Source: Marinobacter denitrificans (lineage in GTDB: Bacteria > Pseudomonadota > Gammaproteobacteria > Pseudomonadales > Oleiphilaceae). Taken from it: DNA of 64,000 bases. Location: contig NZ_VMHN01000012.1 in the NCBI RefSeq assembly GCF_008795955.1, positions 1 to 64,000 on the forward strand, in the 5' to 3' direction. Both the position numbers and the translations under genes were made by a program. Of the stretch, positions 17,531-27,387 are shown one piece after another. Position 1 is the stretch's first letter. The number at the start of each line of letters is the position of its first letter. The notes under the pieces were generated by a model. That model was not told the origin of the DNA. It saw only the letters and a list, made by a program, of their open reading frames with translations, and did no database searches.

Positions 17531-19000
17531 TTGACCGCACAACAACGCCCGCAATCGATGCATACATTCAGTGATGACCTGCTCGGCAGCCACGATGCCA
17601 CCTCGCTGGCAGCCCTGATTCGCCGTGGTGAAGTCTCTGCGGAAGAGGTACTCCAGGCAACTCTTGCCCGGGCCCGGAAAGCCGAATCCGGCATTCATGG
17701 CCTGGTGACGCCCATTCCAGATGACCGCGAACCTGATGCACGGGTAATCCCCCCAGCTCAGGCAGGTCCCGGTATTTTTTCCGGCATTCCCACGGTGGTT
17801 AAAGACAACACCGATGTAAAAGGCTTTCCCACTACCCACGGCACCGCTGCCATTCGCCCGCTACCGGCAACCCATACCAGCCCTTTCGCCCGGCAACTGC
17901 TGGCACAGGGGTTGGTTTGTATTGGCAAAAGTACCCTGCCCGAGTTCGGGTTCAATGCCACCACCGAGCCGGCCCACGCTGAGCCCACCCGCAACCCATG
18001 GAACCTGGAATACTCCACTGGCGCCTCCTCGGGTGGCTCAGCGGCGCTGGTGGCCGCCGGCGTTGTCCCCATCGCCCATGCAAACGATGGCGGTGGTTCC
18101 ATTCGCATTCCCGCAGCCTGCTGCGGGCTGGTGGGGTTGAAGCCCACGAGGGGCCGCCTTGTCGATAATGACGCTGCAAAATCGCTACCCATCAATATCG
18201 TCAGCGACGGGGTGGTTACACGCAGCGTGAGGGACACGGCAAACTTTTATTCCGGGGCCGAGCATTATTTCCGCAACCCGAAACTGCCGCCTGTCGGGTG
18301 CGTGGAAGGGCCCTCCACACGCTCACTGAAGGTCGGACTGGTGATGGACTCCATTAACGGCCACCCCACAGACGCAACTACCCGGAAGGCGGTTGAAAGC
18401 ACCGCGCGGGTTCTGGAAAAGCTGGGGCACACGATAGTGCCCATGGACGTTCCCGTAGCTTCATCCTTTCCGCAGGACTTTGCCCTCTACTGGGGAATGC
18501 TGGCATTTGGTGTGCGCTCGAACGGCAAGCGGTTGATTCATCCGAATTTTGATAAAACACGCCTGGATGGCCTGACGCTGGGGCTGGACAAGGCCTTCAG
18601 AAAGCAGTTCTACAAACTGCCGGCGACACTCTGGCGACTGCACCGGTCGTATCATGAATATGCGAAAACCATGGTAGCTTACGACGCGGTGCTCACCCCG
18701 GTTCTTGGCCACACCACACCGGAAATCGGTTACCTGTCCCCGGGGGTGGATTTTGATACCCTGTTTGACCGCCTGACCCGCTACGTAAGTTTTACCCCGC
18801 TGGCCAACGCCACTGGCGCCCCTGCGATCTCACTGCCAGCCACCCTGGACCAGCACAACCTGCCGGTTTCCATCCAGCTTATGGGCCGGCATGGCGGGGA
18901 GCGTACACTATTGGAACTGGCCTTTGCCCTGGAAGAAACCATGGAGTGGCCGGAAATTGCTCTCAACCACGGTCAGACGATGGCAGGCCTGGCATCCTGA
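17531..19000 (+). CDS. Amidase-signature family hydrolase
   Basis: The 489-residue enzyme belongs to the amidase-signature family, which hydrolyses C-N amide bonds with a Ser-cis-Ser-Lys triad. Lys in TVVKDNTDVKG, the serine-rich TGASSGGSAALVAAG loop and the nucleophile region NDGGGSIRIPAACCGLVGLKP are all present. The start is taken at TTG 17531 because GGAG lies 8 bases upstream; an ATG at 17558 is possible but has no clear site. Its last 28 bases overlap the 3' end of the convergent diguanylate cyclase gene. Substrate not predictable; no GatB/GatC partner is nearby, so it is not GatA. Confidence 0.85.
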   Translation: MTAQQRPQSMHTFSDDLLGSHDATSLAALIRRGEVSAEEVLQATLARARKAESGIHGLVTPIPDDREPDARVIPPAQAGPGIFSGIPTVVKDNTDVKGFPTTHGTAAIRPLPATHTSPFARQLLAQGLVCIGKSTLPEFGFNATTEPAHAEPTRNPWNLEYSTGASSGGSAALVAAGVVPIAHANDGGGSIRIPAACCGLVGLKPTRGRLVDNDAAKSLPINIVSDGVVTRSVRDTANFYSGAEHYFRNPKLPPVGCVEGPSTRSLKVGLVMDSINGHPTDATTRKAVESTARVLEKLGHTIVPMDVPVASSFPQDFALYWGMLAFGVRSNGKRLIHPNFDKTRLDGLTLGLDKAFRKQFYKLPATLWRLHRSYHEYAKTMVAYDAVLTPVLGHTTPEIGYLSPGVDFDTLFDRLTRYVSFTPLANATGAPAISLPATLDQHNLPVSIQLMGRHGGERTLLELAFALEETMEWPEIALNHGQTMAGLAS

Positions 19001-20853
19001 ACGGGCGGGGGCTCACTGACCACAACCTGATTCCGCCCCCGACCCTTGGCCTCGTAGAGCGCTTCATCCGCCCAGCAGAAAATGGCCTTGGTGGCGTCGG
19101 CCTCGTGAGGACAGACGGCACACACGCCAATGCTCACCGTCAGATGTAATACTTCCTCGGATACCCGGAATCCTGTCCTCTCAATCTCCTGACGGATCTT
19201 TTCTGCAACCCGCAAGGCACCCTCTTCCGGCGTATCCGGTAGAAGCACCACAAATTCCTCGCCGCCGTATCGGGCCGCCAGGTCTTCTGGGCGAGTCACG
19301 TACTGGCGGATACAGTTGGCAACCATCTGCAGGCAATCGTCCCCTACCAGGTGACCGTAGGTGTCGTTGAACTTCTTGAAATGGTCGATATCCAGCAGTA
19401 GCAGTGAGAGGGGCTGTCCAAAACGGTACGCCTTCACGACTGCAGAACTGAACGCCCGGTCAAAGTGGCCTCTGTTCTTGAGACCGGTAAGTGCATCGGT
19501 AGAGCTGAGCTCCCGCAACTGATCGTTGACGACCTCAAGATCCTGGGTACGCTCGTGCACTCTCTGCTCCAGCAGCGTGTTAGCCTCCCGCTGGATCCGA
19601 AGGGACTTTTCCTGCGCCAGGCGCGCTTTGCGTTCTTCCTGAAGCAACCGCTGTTGAGCTTCAAAGGAACGCTTTTTCTCCTTGTTGAGCCTGTCCGCCA
19701 GGGCCACCGACAACAGGATAACGCCGATGGCGGAGCCCACCTGGGTGGCATTTTCCGTCAACAGATTGCGGGGCAGCATGGTGAACTTGCTGAGAGCGAG
19801 GACTATTCCGCCAAACAGCATGAAAAACCAGGCAAGCGTGTAATACCGGGCGGCCAGATCTTTCTTTATCCAGCGCACAATGCTCAGCAGCAGCATCCCT
19901 GTACACCCCAGGAAGGCCACCACGATGGTTGGCAGAATCATCAGGCGGTAAGGCACCAGAATACCGGCAAGGGCCATCAGCCCGGCAACAACCATCAGAG
20001 ATAGAGTCAGCCGGTTCATTATCGGATGGTTAGTGCGGGAAACGTTGATAAAACGGATGCTGAAGGCACCTCCGAAGAGGATCACCAGATTGAGAAATAC
20101 GATGATTGCCTGATCATTCCAACGGGTCGCCTCTGGCCATAGATACTGGAAGCTGACGCCATGCAGACTCGCCAGAAACAGCGGCATGGCTGAAATATAG
20201 CCCACGTAGTAGAGGAAGCTACGCTCACCTACCGCAATATAGACGAACAGGTTGTAAAGGATCATTACCAGCACGATGCCGTAATAGAGACCCTCAAACA
20301 TGCTGCGGGATTGCTCAGCCACGTAATAGTCGGCCTGATCCCAGAGCGTGAGCGGCACCTGCATGGAGCTGCTGGTATCGACACGTACGTAAACGGAGAT
20401 GTTATCGCCGGATGACAGCGTCAGTGGAACAAGAAAATTACGGTGATCAACGAGGCGGTCGTGAAACGGCTGTTTATCACCCAGGATGTGTTGCTCGGTG
20501 AGTTCGCCATTATTAACCAGGTAGATTTCGACGTGGTCCAGTACCGGGTAGCCGATTTCGAGGAACAGGGGGTCGGAGGTCTCCCCCTGATTGCCGATGC
20601 GAACCCGGAACCAGTACACCTCGTCGCCGTACCCGAGGCTTACACTGTCTTTCCCGTTAGGCTGCCATTGATTTTCGCGGAGGTTCCGCACCGTTTCCAG
20701 GGTGGCGGGGCCGGAAGGTTCGGCCCAGTATTCAACAAACCGCGATAGCTCCATACGCCCGGATTGACTGTCCCACGTCGCCGGCTGGGCTGAAGCCCAC
20801 CCCGGCCACACAGCAGCAAGAATCAACATTAGTTGTACGATGGCTTTGTTCAA
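18973..20853 (-). CDS. 7TMR-DISM membrane receptor with GGDEF diguanylate cyclase domain
   Basis: The 626-residue protein begins with a signal peptide (cleavage near ASAQ, residue 22), then a periplasmic 7TMR-DISMED2 domain (about 30-170), a seven-helix 7TMR-DISM region (about 180-385), a coiled coil (about 390-445) and a GGDEF domain (about 450-615). The active-site motif is GGEEF and the inhibitory I-site RPED lies five residues before it, so an active, feedback-controlled c-di-GMP synthase is expected. The periplasmic domain family often binds carbohydrates. Its 3' end overlaps the amidase gene. Confidence 0.9.
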   Translation of the reverse strand: MNKAIVQLMLILAAVWPGWASAQPATWDSQSGRMELSRFVEYWAEPSGPATLETVRNLRENQWQPNGKDSVSLGYGDEVYWFRVRIGNQGETSDPLFLEIGYPVLDHVEIYLVNNGELTEQHILGDKQPFHDRLVDHRNFLVPLTLSSGDNISVYVRVDTSSSMQVPLTLWDQADYYVAEQSRSMFEGLYYGIVLVMILYNLFVYIAVGERSFLYYVGYISAMPLFLASLHGVSFQYLWPEATRWNDQAIIVFLNLVILFGGAFSIRFINVSRTNHPIMNRLTLSLMVVAGLMALAGILVPYRLMILPTIVVAFLGCTGMLLLSIVRWIKKDLAARYYTLAWFFMLFGGIVLALSKFTMLPRNLLTENATQVGSAIGVILLSVALADRLNKEKKRSFEAQQRLLQEERKARLAQEKSLRIQREANTLLEQRVHERTQDLEVVNDQLRELSSTDALTGLKNRGHFDRAFSSAVVKAYRFGQPLSLLLLDIDHFKKFNDTYGHLVGDDCLQMVANCIRQYVTRPEDLAARYGGEEFVVLLPDTPEEGALRVAEKIRQEIERTGFRVSEEVLHLTVSIGVCAVCPHEADATKAIFCWADEALYEAKGRGRNQVVVSEPPPVQDARPAIV

Positions 20854-21075
20854 GAGCGACTCCGGCGTAAAAAACCTGATTACAACCCCGTCGTTCCATT
20901 ATGAACCAGAAACCGCAACTTCTTTGTACACACAATAAAATGACGCAATCAGACAACAAATCTTCACAAACCCCGTTTACCATGGAGCGTTGGACAGCGC
21001 CTGCAGCCAATGCCAATATAGAGCCGAGATGACATGGACGAGGCACCCGCCACTCACAACTGAAAGCCAGAGCCT

Positions 21076-22911
21076 ATGAAGGATATGGATACCTTTGTGA
21101 ACTTTCACAAGGCGCTGATGGAACTGAGTCACAGCCCGGCGTTTATCAACAGGGAGCGCCAACACAAACTCGCGGCACTGACAGCGCTGTGTGCAAAACA
21201 GCTGGAGGTTGCACGAGTCAGTGTCTGGCGGTTTCCGGAACAACGGGACCATATTGAATCGGAATGGCTGCATACGCCGGATGGGGCGACATCGCAGGCC
21301 GCCAGTTTCCACCAGACCGCTAACCCCGAGTATTTTTGTGCCCTGGAGAGCGAACGGGTGCTCTCTGTTCCCGATGCACAGAAAGATCCACGAACCAGTG
21401 CCTTTGCACCTGATTACCTCGTGCCCAGGGGCATTTGTTCCATACTGGACGCGCCCATTTTTGATGGCGCGCGGCTCAGCGGTGTGGTCTGCCTGGAATC
21501 GACAACTCACCGCCAGTGGACCCTCCCGGAAATATCATTCGTTATCGCCATCGCCGATACCATCAGTCTGATGAATACCCATGAAGACTGGCTCGACTCG
21601 AAACAGGCGCTGGAATATGCCACCCGCTATGACTCACTGACAGGGCTGCTGAACATCAAATCCCTGCGGGATCGAATCGGTTACCTGATCGATAAGCTCG
21701 AGCGCCGCGGGCTCGGCAGCCTGGCGCTGATATGGGTGGATGTGGACAGGCTGAAGACAATCAATGACGGGCTCGGGGCGCAAGTAGGCGACAATGTCAT
21801 TGAAGAAATCGGCCAGCGGTTGAAACAGATCAACGTTCCCGGCAAGGATCTGCTCGCGCGGATTGGTGGTGATGAGTACGCCCTTATTATTCGCAACCGT
21901 ACCCAGCCGGACACACTGGAACAGACTGCTGCAAAAATCCGGCACGAGGTCAGCAAACCCATCCGTCTGAACGGACATGCCCTCACGGTAGGGGTCAGCC
22001 TCGGCATCTGCCACCTGCCGGGAGACTGCGATAATACAGAAGAGCTGCTCCGCGGCGCGGAAGCGGCCATGTACAACGCCAAGCACCAGGGCCGGGGCCG
22101 GGCCTGCTTCTTTGATTCCAGTATCCAGGTGAGCGCACGCTCCCGCTTTGAGCTGGAAAATGACCTGCGGGTGGCCATAAAAGAACAGAAACTTGATGTG
22201 TTCTATCAGCCGATAACCGACGCCTCCGGGGCCAGTGTGGAATCTGTCGAGGCTCTGGTGCGCTGGCACCACCCTGACCGGGGTTGGTTGGCACCCATCG
22301 AGTTTCTCGACATTGCCAGAGGCGGGGGCCTGATGTATGCCCTTGGGGAATGTGTGCTGCGCCGGGTATGTGAGCAGTGGAGGTGGGCGAACAAACGTCA
22401 GATCACCCTGCCCGAGGTCTCGGTGAACCTGGCCCCGGAGCAAGTCCTGGTTGCGGAGCTGCCGGGCAGCATAAAGAGAATCTGCGCCGAACACGCTGTC
22501 CCCGTCAAGATGCTGCATTTCGAAGTGACCGAGGACGCTCTGCAGGGTGATCTCAGCACCATCTCGAGCCTTCTCGAGGAACTGGTTGATGCTGGCGCGC
22601 AACTGTCCATTGACGACTTCGGCACCGGGTACTCGTCGCTGTCGCGGCTCAAGGGCCTGCCATTTGCCCGCATCAAGATTGACCGCTCGTTCATCAGCGA
22701 CCTTCCCGATGACGAGGATGACTGCGCCATCATTCTGTCTATTCTCGGGCTTGCGAGAGGCCTGGGGCTGTCCGTCGTGGCCGAAGGTGTGGAAACCGAC
22801 GCCCACGAAAAATGGCTTCGCGGGCAGGGTTGTGACTACCTCCAGGGTTACCTGTACAGCAGACCATTATCCTTCGATCAGTTGATCGAACGTTTTTTCA
22901 CCAGCCAGTAG
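21076..22911 (+). CDS. GAF-GGDEF-EAL c-di-GMP signalling protein
   Basis: The 611-residue cytoplasmic protein has an N-terminal GAF domain (about 20-165), a GGDEF domain (about 185-345) with a GGDEY variant motif, and an EAL domain (about 355-605) with EALVRWHH, DDFGTGYSSLSRLK and AEGVET. The EAL catalytic blocks look complete, so phosphodiesterase activity is likely; the GGDEF domain may instead serve as a GTP-binding regulator. It is divergent from the 7TMR cyclase, giving a potential synthase/hydrolase pair. Its 3' end overlaps the convergent RND gene by 34 bases. An alternative ATG is at 21085. Confidence 0.88.
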   Translation: MKDMDTFVNFHKALMELSHSPAFINRERQHKLAALTALCAKQLEVARVSVWRFPEQRDHIESEWLHTPDGATSQAASFHQTANPEYFCALESERVLSVPDAQKDPRTSAFAPDYLVPRGICSILDAPIFDGARLSGVVCLESTTHRQWTLPEISFVIAIADTISLMNTHEDWLDSKQALEYATRYDSLTGLLNIKSLRDRIGYLIDKLERRGLGSLALIWVDVDRLKTINDGLGAQVGDNVIEEIGQRLKQINVPGKDLLARIGGDEYALIIRNRTQPDTLEQTAAKIRHEVSKPIRLNGHALTVGVSLGICHLPGDCDNTEELLRGAEAAMYNAKHQGRGRACFFDSSIQVSARSRFELENDLRVAIKEQKLDVFYQPITDASGASVESVEALVRWHHPDRGWLAPIEFLDIARGGGLMYALGECVLRRVCEQWRWANKRQITLPEVSVNLAPEQVLVAELPGSIKRICAEHAVPVKMLHFEVTEDALQGDLSTISSLLEELVDAGAQLSIDDFGTGYSSLSRLKGLPFARIKIDRSFISDLPDDEDDCAIILSILGLARGLGLSVVAEGVETDAHEKWLRGQGCDYLQGYLYSRPLSFDQLIERFFTSQ

Positions 22912-25900
22912 GATAGCTGTTTCAGTTTACGCCCCGATTTGTCACCAAGCACCAGTAACGCCGGGGTGAGCAACAGGGTCAGTATGGTGGCAAACGCCAG
23001 CCCACCGGCGATGGCACTGGACAGCTGCGTCCACCACTGGGTTGAAGGGGCGCCAAAACCCAACGACGGCGAGACAAGGTCCACATTCACCGCCAGCACC
23101 ATTGGCATCAATCCCAGAATGGTGGTGATTGCCGTCAATAGCACCGGGCGAAGACGCAGGCAGCCGGTTTCCAGCGCTGCCTCAAAGGCTTCCATCCCCT
23201 GTTTTCGCATCTGGTTGTAGGTATCAATAAGAATAATGTTGTTGTTCACCACAATACCCGCCAAAGCGATGATACCCATCCCCACCATCACGATGCCAAA
23301 GGACTGTCCATTCAGAAGAAGCCCGAGCAGAACCCCGGCCGTGGACAGCACAATAGCAGACAGAATCAACAGCGTCTGGTAGAGGGAGTTGAACTGGGTT
23401 ACCAGAATCAGCAGCATCAGGGCAATGGCCACCATAAAGGCGGAGGCCAGGAAGTTGGACGCCTGCTCCTGGTCCTCGTTTTCACCGGCAAAGCGGACAG
23501 ACACTCCTTCCGGGGTTTCGGGCATGTTTTCCTGCAGGGCTTTCAGCAACTCGTCTACCCTGCGCCCCGGCTTGACATCTGACTTGATAGTCACCGTTCG
23601 CTGACCATCTACCCGTACAATGGTCCCGGTCTTATCGCCCGGTTCCAGTTCCACAAATTCGGACAGGGGCACCTGGCCCCGGCCGGTATTGATTGTCTGG
23701 CGCTGGAACTGATCCAGTTCCCGCCAGTTGTTGGGTACCCGCACGGCAATGTCCACCTCGTCACGGACATCCTCCGGGCGGTACGTGGCCAGCACCAGGC
23801 CGTTGGTAATCAGTCGCACTGCGCTACCCACACTGAGCACATCGGAACCAAAGCGGGCGGCCGAGGCCCGGTCCACGTTCAGGCGCCACTCGATCCCCGG
23901 CAGGCTGCGGTCGTCCTCAATATCCACGAAGCCGTCGATGTTGGCCATACGCTGCTGAATCACGCCGACATAGTCGTCCAGTTTGTTGCTGTCCAGAGTG
24001 CTGACCATAAGCTCTATCGGCTTGCCGTCAGCCGGGCCGCCCTCCTGTTTACGAAACTCCAGCCGGATACCCGGAATGTCCGCCGTGCGCTCGCGGAACT
24101 CCTCCAGAATTTTTGTAGCGGAACGGCGCTCGAACCAGTCGATAAACTGGAACTGCAGTACACCAATGACATCCGGCGCCACCTGAGTGTCGGGGCTGAC
24201 CATTGAACGGGCGTAAAGCGCCTTCACTTCCGGCAATCCCTGCAACCGCTGCTCAACTTCCCGTACGATGGCGTCCCGTTCTTCCACAGAGAGGTCGCCT
24301 CTTGCCCGCACCTGGACCTGCGCCGAGTCAGGTTCGACACTGGGAAAGAATTCCACACCGTAATTGAACTTGCCGTAGGCCACGTAGATCACCACAACCA
24401 CTGCCAGCACACCCAGTAGGGTGAAGCCCGGTACCGCCAGCAGGCGACCCAGTAGCTTCCGGTACAAGGCGGTCATTCGCCCATCCGGTGGCGCCTGGCG
24501 CTTGCGCCGGCCGCCACTGATACTGCCGAGAACCGGCAAGAACACCAGCGCCATCGCCAGGGAGGCGCTAAGGCAGATAATGACGGTCAGGGGCAGGAAT
24601 TTCATGAACTCCCCCACCACGCCCGGCCAGAACAGCAACGGAATAAAGACCGCCAGAGTGGTCGCGGTCGAGGCAATAATGGGCCAGGCCATTCGACTGG
24701 CAGCCTCTCCCCATGCCAACCGCACACTTTGTCCTTCGGAGAGGTTCCTGTCGGCCAGTTCGGACACCACAATTGCACCGTCCACCAGCATGCCCGCCAC
24801 CAGGATCAGACTGAACAGGACAACAATGTTAAGCGTCAGGCCCATACCCCAGATCACCAGAATCCCGGTCAGAAAGGCTCCGGGTATAGTCAGGCCCACC
24901 AGCAGCGCGGAACGGGGGCCCATGGCGGCTATAATCAGGATAATCACCAGTACAATGGCGGTGAGCACGTTGTTGAGCAGGTCACTGAGGATGTCACGCA
25001 CTTCAGTGGACTGATCCATGATGTAACGGACCTCCAGCTCATCCGGTAACTCTGGCCCCGCGGCCTCAATCAACTCCTTGACCTCGCCAACGGTCTCAAT
25101 AATGTTGGCGCCGGTACGCTTGGAAATCTCCAGCACCAGCGCCGGCTCTCCGTTGATCCGGGCGTAACCGGTAGGGTCTTTGAACGTGCGCTGCAGCATG
25201 GCAACGTCGCCAAAAGTAACCACGGTGTCGCCGTCCACCTTGATGGGCATGGACATCACGTCCTCGACCGACTCGATCACACCCGGAACCTTCATGGCCA
25301 TGCGACCGGCGCCGGTGTCCAGACTGCCGGCGGCTACCAGCTGATTATTACGGGTAACCAGCGAGGCCAACTGGTCAAAATCAATGCCGTAGCTTTCCAA
25401 TACCTGGGGGTCGACGACGATTTCAAGCAAATCCTCCCGGTCGCCACCGATATCCACTTCCAGCACTTCCGGAATACCTTCGATGGCGTCCTGCAATCGC
25501 CGCGCAACGGTGACCAGCTCACGCTCGGATAACGGGCCGGACAGGCCAACCGACATCACTGGGAAGAGCGCCACATTGATCTCGTTTACCCTGGGCTCGT
25601 CCGCCTCCTGGGGAAGTTTGCTACGGGCGGTGTCTACTTTTTCCCGCACATCCTGGAGCGCCACATCCGGGTCGAACCCGGCGTCAAACTCCAGCATCAC
25701 CGAGGCGTGGCCCTCGGAGGCTGTACCACGCATTTCCTTGATTCCTTCAAGGGAGCGCAGCTCCTGCTCCATGGGCCGGATAAGCAAGCGTTCGGCGTCT
25801 TCCGGGCTGATGCCTTCCAGCGTCATGGACACATAGATCATGGGAATGGTGACGTCCGGGTTGGCCTCCTTGGGAATGGCCTGGAACGCGGCGATCCCGC

Positions 25901-25973
25901 CCAGTATCAGGAACACCAGGGTTAAAAGCGTCGTACGACTGCGGTCAAGCGCTGCAAAGATAAGGGTTCGCAT
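22878..25973 (-). CDS. RND efflux pump inner-membrane subunit
   Basis: The 1031-residue protein has the RND architecture: one N-terminal membrane helix, a large periplasmic domain, a helix bundle, and the duplicate. The start (DRSRTTLLTLVFLILGGIAAF) and the repeat AGMLVDGAIVVSELADRN are typical. The paired aspartates of AcrB helix 4 (Asp-Asp) read Asp-Gly here, so only one of the proton-relay pair is kept at this spot. It follows its adaptor gene directly, 5 bases apart. Substrate not predictable; no outer-membrane factor gene is adjacent, so a shared TolC is expected. Confidence 0.88.
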   Translation of the reverse strand: MRTLIFAALDRSRTTLLTLVFLILGGIAAFQAIPKEANPDVTIPMIYVSMTLEGISPEDAERLLIRPMEQELRSLEGIKEMRGTASEGHASVMLEFDAGFDPDVALQDVREKVDTARSKLPQEADEPRVNEINVALFPVMSVGLSGPLSERELVTVARRLQDAIEGIPEVLEVDIGGDREDLLEIVVDPQVLESYGIDFDQLASLVTRNNQLVAAGSLDTGAGRMAMKVPGVIESVEDVMSMPIKVDGDTVVTFGDVAMLQRTFKDPTGYARINGEPALVLEISKRTGANIIETVGEVKELIEAAGPELPDELEVRYIMDQSTEVRDILSDLLNNVLTAIVLVIILIIAAMGPRSALLVGLTIPGAFLTGILVIWGMGLTLNIVVLFSLILVAGMLVDGAIVVSELADRNLSEGQSVRLAWGEAASRMAWPIIASTATTLAVFIPLLFWPGVVGEFMKFLPLTVIICLSASLAMALVFLPVLGSISGGRRKRQAPPDGRMTALYRKLLGRLLAVPGFTLLGVLAVVVVIYVAYGKFNYGVEFFPSVEPDSAQVQVRARGDLSVEERDAIVREVEQRLQGLPEVKALYARSMVSPDTQVAPDVIGVLQFQFIDWFERRSATKILEEFRERTADIPGIRLEFRKQEGGPADGKPIELMVSTLDSNKLDDYVGVIQQRMANIDGFVDIEDDRSLPGIEWRLNVDRASAARFGSDVLSVGSAVRLITNGLVLATYRPEDVRDEVDIAVRVPNNWRELDQFQRQTINTGRGQVPLSEFVELEPGDKTGTIVRVDGQRTVTIKSDVKPGRRVDELLKALQENMPETPEGVSVRFAGENEDQEQASNFLASAFMVAIALMLLILVTQFNSLYQTLLILSAIVLSTAGVLLGLLLNGQSFGIVMVGMGIIALAGIVVNNNIILIDTYNQMRKQGMEAFEAALETGCLRLRPVLLTAITTILGLMPMVLAVNVDLVSPSLGFGAPSTQWWTQLSSAIAGGLAFATILTLLLTPALLVLGDKSGRKLKQLSYWLVKKRSIN

Positions 25974-25978
25974 ACCGG

Positions 25979-27061
25979 TCAGCCCCGGTCCGAATCACGG
26001 CTCACCGGGCGAACCTGCTGCCCGATGGACACGAACCCGGCGCCTCGGGTGATCAACTGGATTTCCTCCGGCAAACCGGTTACCCAGGCGCCTTCTGTTG
26101 TGACGTTGAGCAGTTTGACCGTGGTAAACACGACTTCATTGTTCTCGCCCACATAGCGGACACCAGGGCGGCCGTCCTCACCCAGGCTGAGGTAGGCGGG
26201 TGAAATAAACATGGCCCTGACCTCAGGCAGTAAAATACGCAGCGTGGCGCTACCGCCTGCCACTCGTTTGCGCTCAGGGTTTTCCACCGTCACTTCTACG
26301 GCAAAGCTACGGGTTTGCCGGTCAGCCGCACTGGCCACAAAGCTCACCTGGCCTTCCAGTGTTTCGCCGTCCAGGGTGCGGATCGTCACTTTCTGGCCAT
26401 CCTTCACATTGCTAACGGACTGCTGGGGAATCTGGCCTGTTGCTTTCAGTCGGTCGATACGGACCAGTTCCAGCAAAGGCGATCCCACCTGAACCAGGTC
26501 ACCCAGATCCACATCGCGACGGTTAACGGTGCCATCGAACGGCGCTCGCGGGGTCAGGTTGTCCATTGCCAGGCGCGCCTGCGCCAGCTCCGCCCGGGCT
26601 GCTGACAGTTCACTTTGCAGGGTCAGCACTTCAGATTCAGAGCTGAGATCACGGGCACGGAGCCGCCTGGCGGCCGAGAGGTCTGCCTCCAGCTTCCGCA
26701 GCCGGGCCTGCCACTGTTCCACGGCTGTGCCGCGACCATCCTCGGACAGCCGTAACAGAGCGTCCCCTTCAGCGATCCGGTCGCCCTGCTCCACCATCAA
26801 CTCTTCCACGGTTCCGGCCACCCGGGCACCGATCGCCACCGACCGCCAGGGCTCAAGTTGCCCCTGCACCATCAGAGCCGGCTCATAGGGTCTGTCCCGC
26901 AGCATGTCGACCTGTACCGAAGGCACCCCTTTTTCCTGTTCAGGCGGCGCTTCCGGCGCTTCATCGCGAGCCTCCCTGACGTTGCCCGTTGCCATCCAGA
27001 CAACCAGTAACGCCAGTACCAGAAAGGACAGGCCGATGGATCCCAGTTTTGCTTTTGTCAT
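25979..27061 (-). CDS. RND periplasmic adaptor (membrane fusion protein)
   Basis: The 360-residue HlyD/AcrA-type adaptor has an N-terminal membrane anchor (about 8-25), a biotinyl-lipoyl half (VAIGARVAGTVEELMVEQGD), a helical hairpin (about 110-165), the second lipoyl half (TPRAPFDGTVNRRDVDLGD) and a beta-barrel. It links the inner-membrane pump to the outer-membrane channel. It is first in a two-gene leftward operon with the pump. The start region lies in a 326-base intergenic area shared with the divergent ilv operon. Confidence 0.88.
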   Translation of the reverse strand: MTKAKLGSIGLSFLVLALLVVWMATGNVREARDEAPEAPPEQEKGVPSVQVDMLRDRPYEPALMVQGQLEPWRSVAIGARVAGTVEELMVEQGDRIAEGDALLRLSEDGRGTAVEQWQARLRKLEADLSAARRLRARDLSSESEVLTLQSELSAARAELAQARLAMDNLTPRAPFDGTVNRRDVDLGDLVQVGSPLLELVRIDRLKATGQIPQQSVSNVKDGQKVTIRTLDGETLEGQVSFVASAADRQTRSFAVEVTVENPERKRVAGGSATLRILLPEVRAMFISPAYLSLGEDGRPGVRYVGENNEVVFTTVKLLNVTTEGAWVTGLPEEIQLITRGAGFVSIGQQVRPVSRDSDRG

Positions 27062-27208
27062 TGATTGCTCACAGGTGAAACAGATGATTTCAGTAAAGAC
27101 TGCGATTGGTGCACGGAAAAACTGCCAGAAAACGGTTGCATCCAGTTATTTCTGTGGGGTAGATTCTACACATAAATTTTTTACAAATTCAGAGCAGATC
27201 CTGATTTT

Positions 27209-27301
27209 ATGAATCTCAACTCAGTGATTGTCCTTGTGAAGCTAGTCCTGGTGGTCGTGGTACCGTCCGGGGGACTTTGCGTGGACAAGAGGGTGAGATA
27301 G
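27209..27301 (+). CDS. ilvL: ilv operon leader peptide
   Basis: This 30-codon frame starts ATG at 27209 and ends TAG at 27301. It is packed with the three regulated residues: VIVLV at 6-10 and a run of LVLVVVV at 12-18, ten valines, five leucines and one isoleucine in all. A terminator hairpin follows about 25 bases later and ilvG after that. This is the classic set-up in which shortage of charged branched-chain tRNAs stalls the ribosome in the leader and prevents termination. Too short to be detected by usual length cut-offs. Confidence 0.9.
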   Translation: MNLNSVIVLVKLVLVVVVPSGGLCVDKRVR

Positions 27302-27324
27302 CCAGAACCTGACAAGACACGAAA

Positions 27325-27360
27325 AGCCCCCGGCACCGAAAGGTCCCGGGGGCTTTTTTT
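27325..27360 (+). terminator. ilvG attenuator hairpin
   Basis: A 9-bp stem AGCCCCCGG / CCGGGGGCT (27325-27333 with 27346-27354) is extended by an inner ACC-GAAA-GGT tetraloop stem and followed by seven T. It is a strong intrinsic terminator placed between the ilvL stop and ilvG, as required for attenuation. Confidence 0.9.
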
Positions 27361-27387
27361 GCAGCAAGAAAAAAGGGAAAAACGACC

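Larger units (their letters stand above)
27062..27387. other. Divergent regulatory region between the RND operon and ilvGM
   Basis: These 326 bases hold the leftward promoter of the RND adaptor gene and the rightward ilv promoter, the ilvL leader peptide and the attenuator (listed separately). A possible ilv promoter is TTGCAT with an 18-base spacer to TAGATT near 27135-27170, ahead of an AT-rich leader; that assignment is weak. Confidence 0.6.

Noticed and set aside
21634..22806. 390-residue minus-strand frame opposite the GAF-GGDEF-EAL gene
   Set aside because: Shadow produced by GC-rich third positions; the plus-strand gene has all expected motifs.
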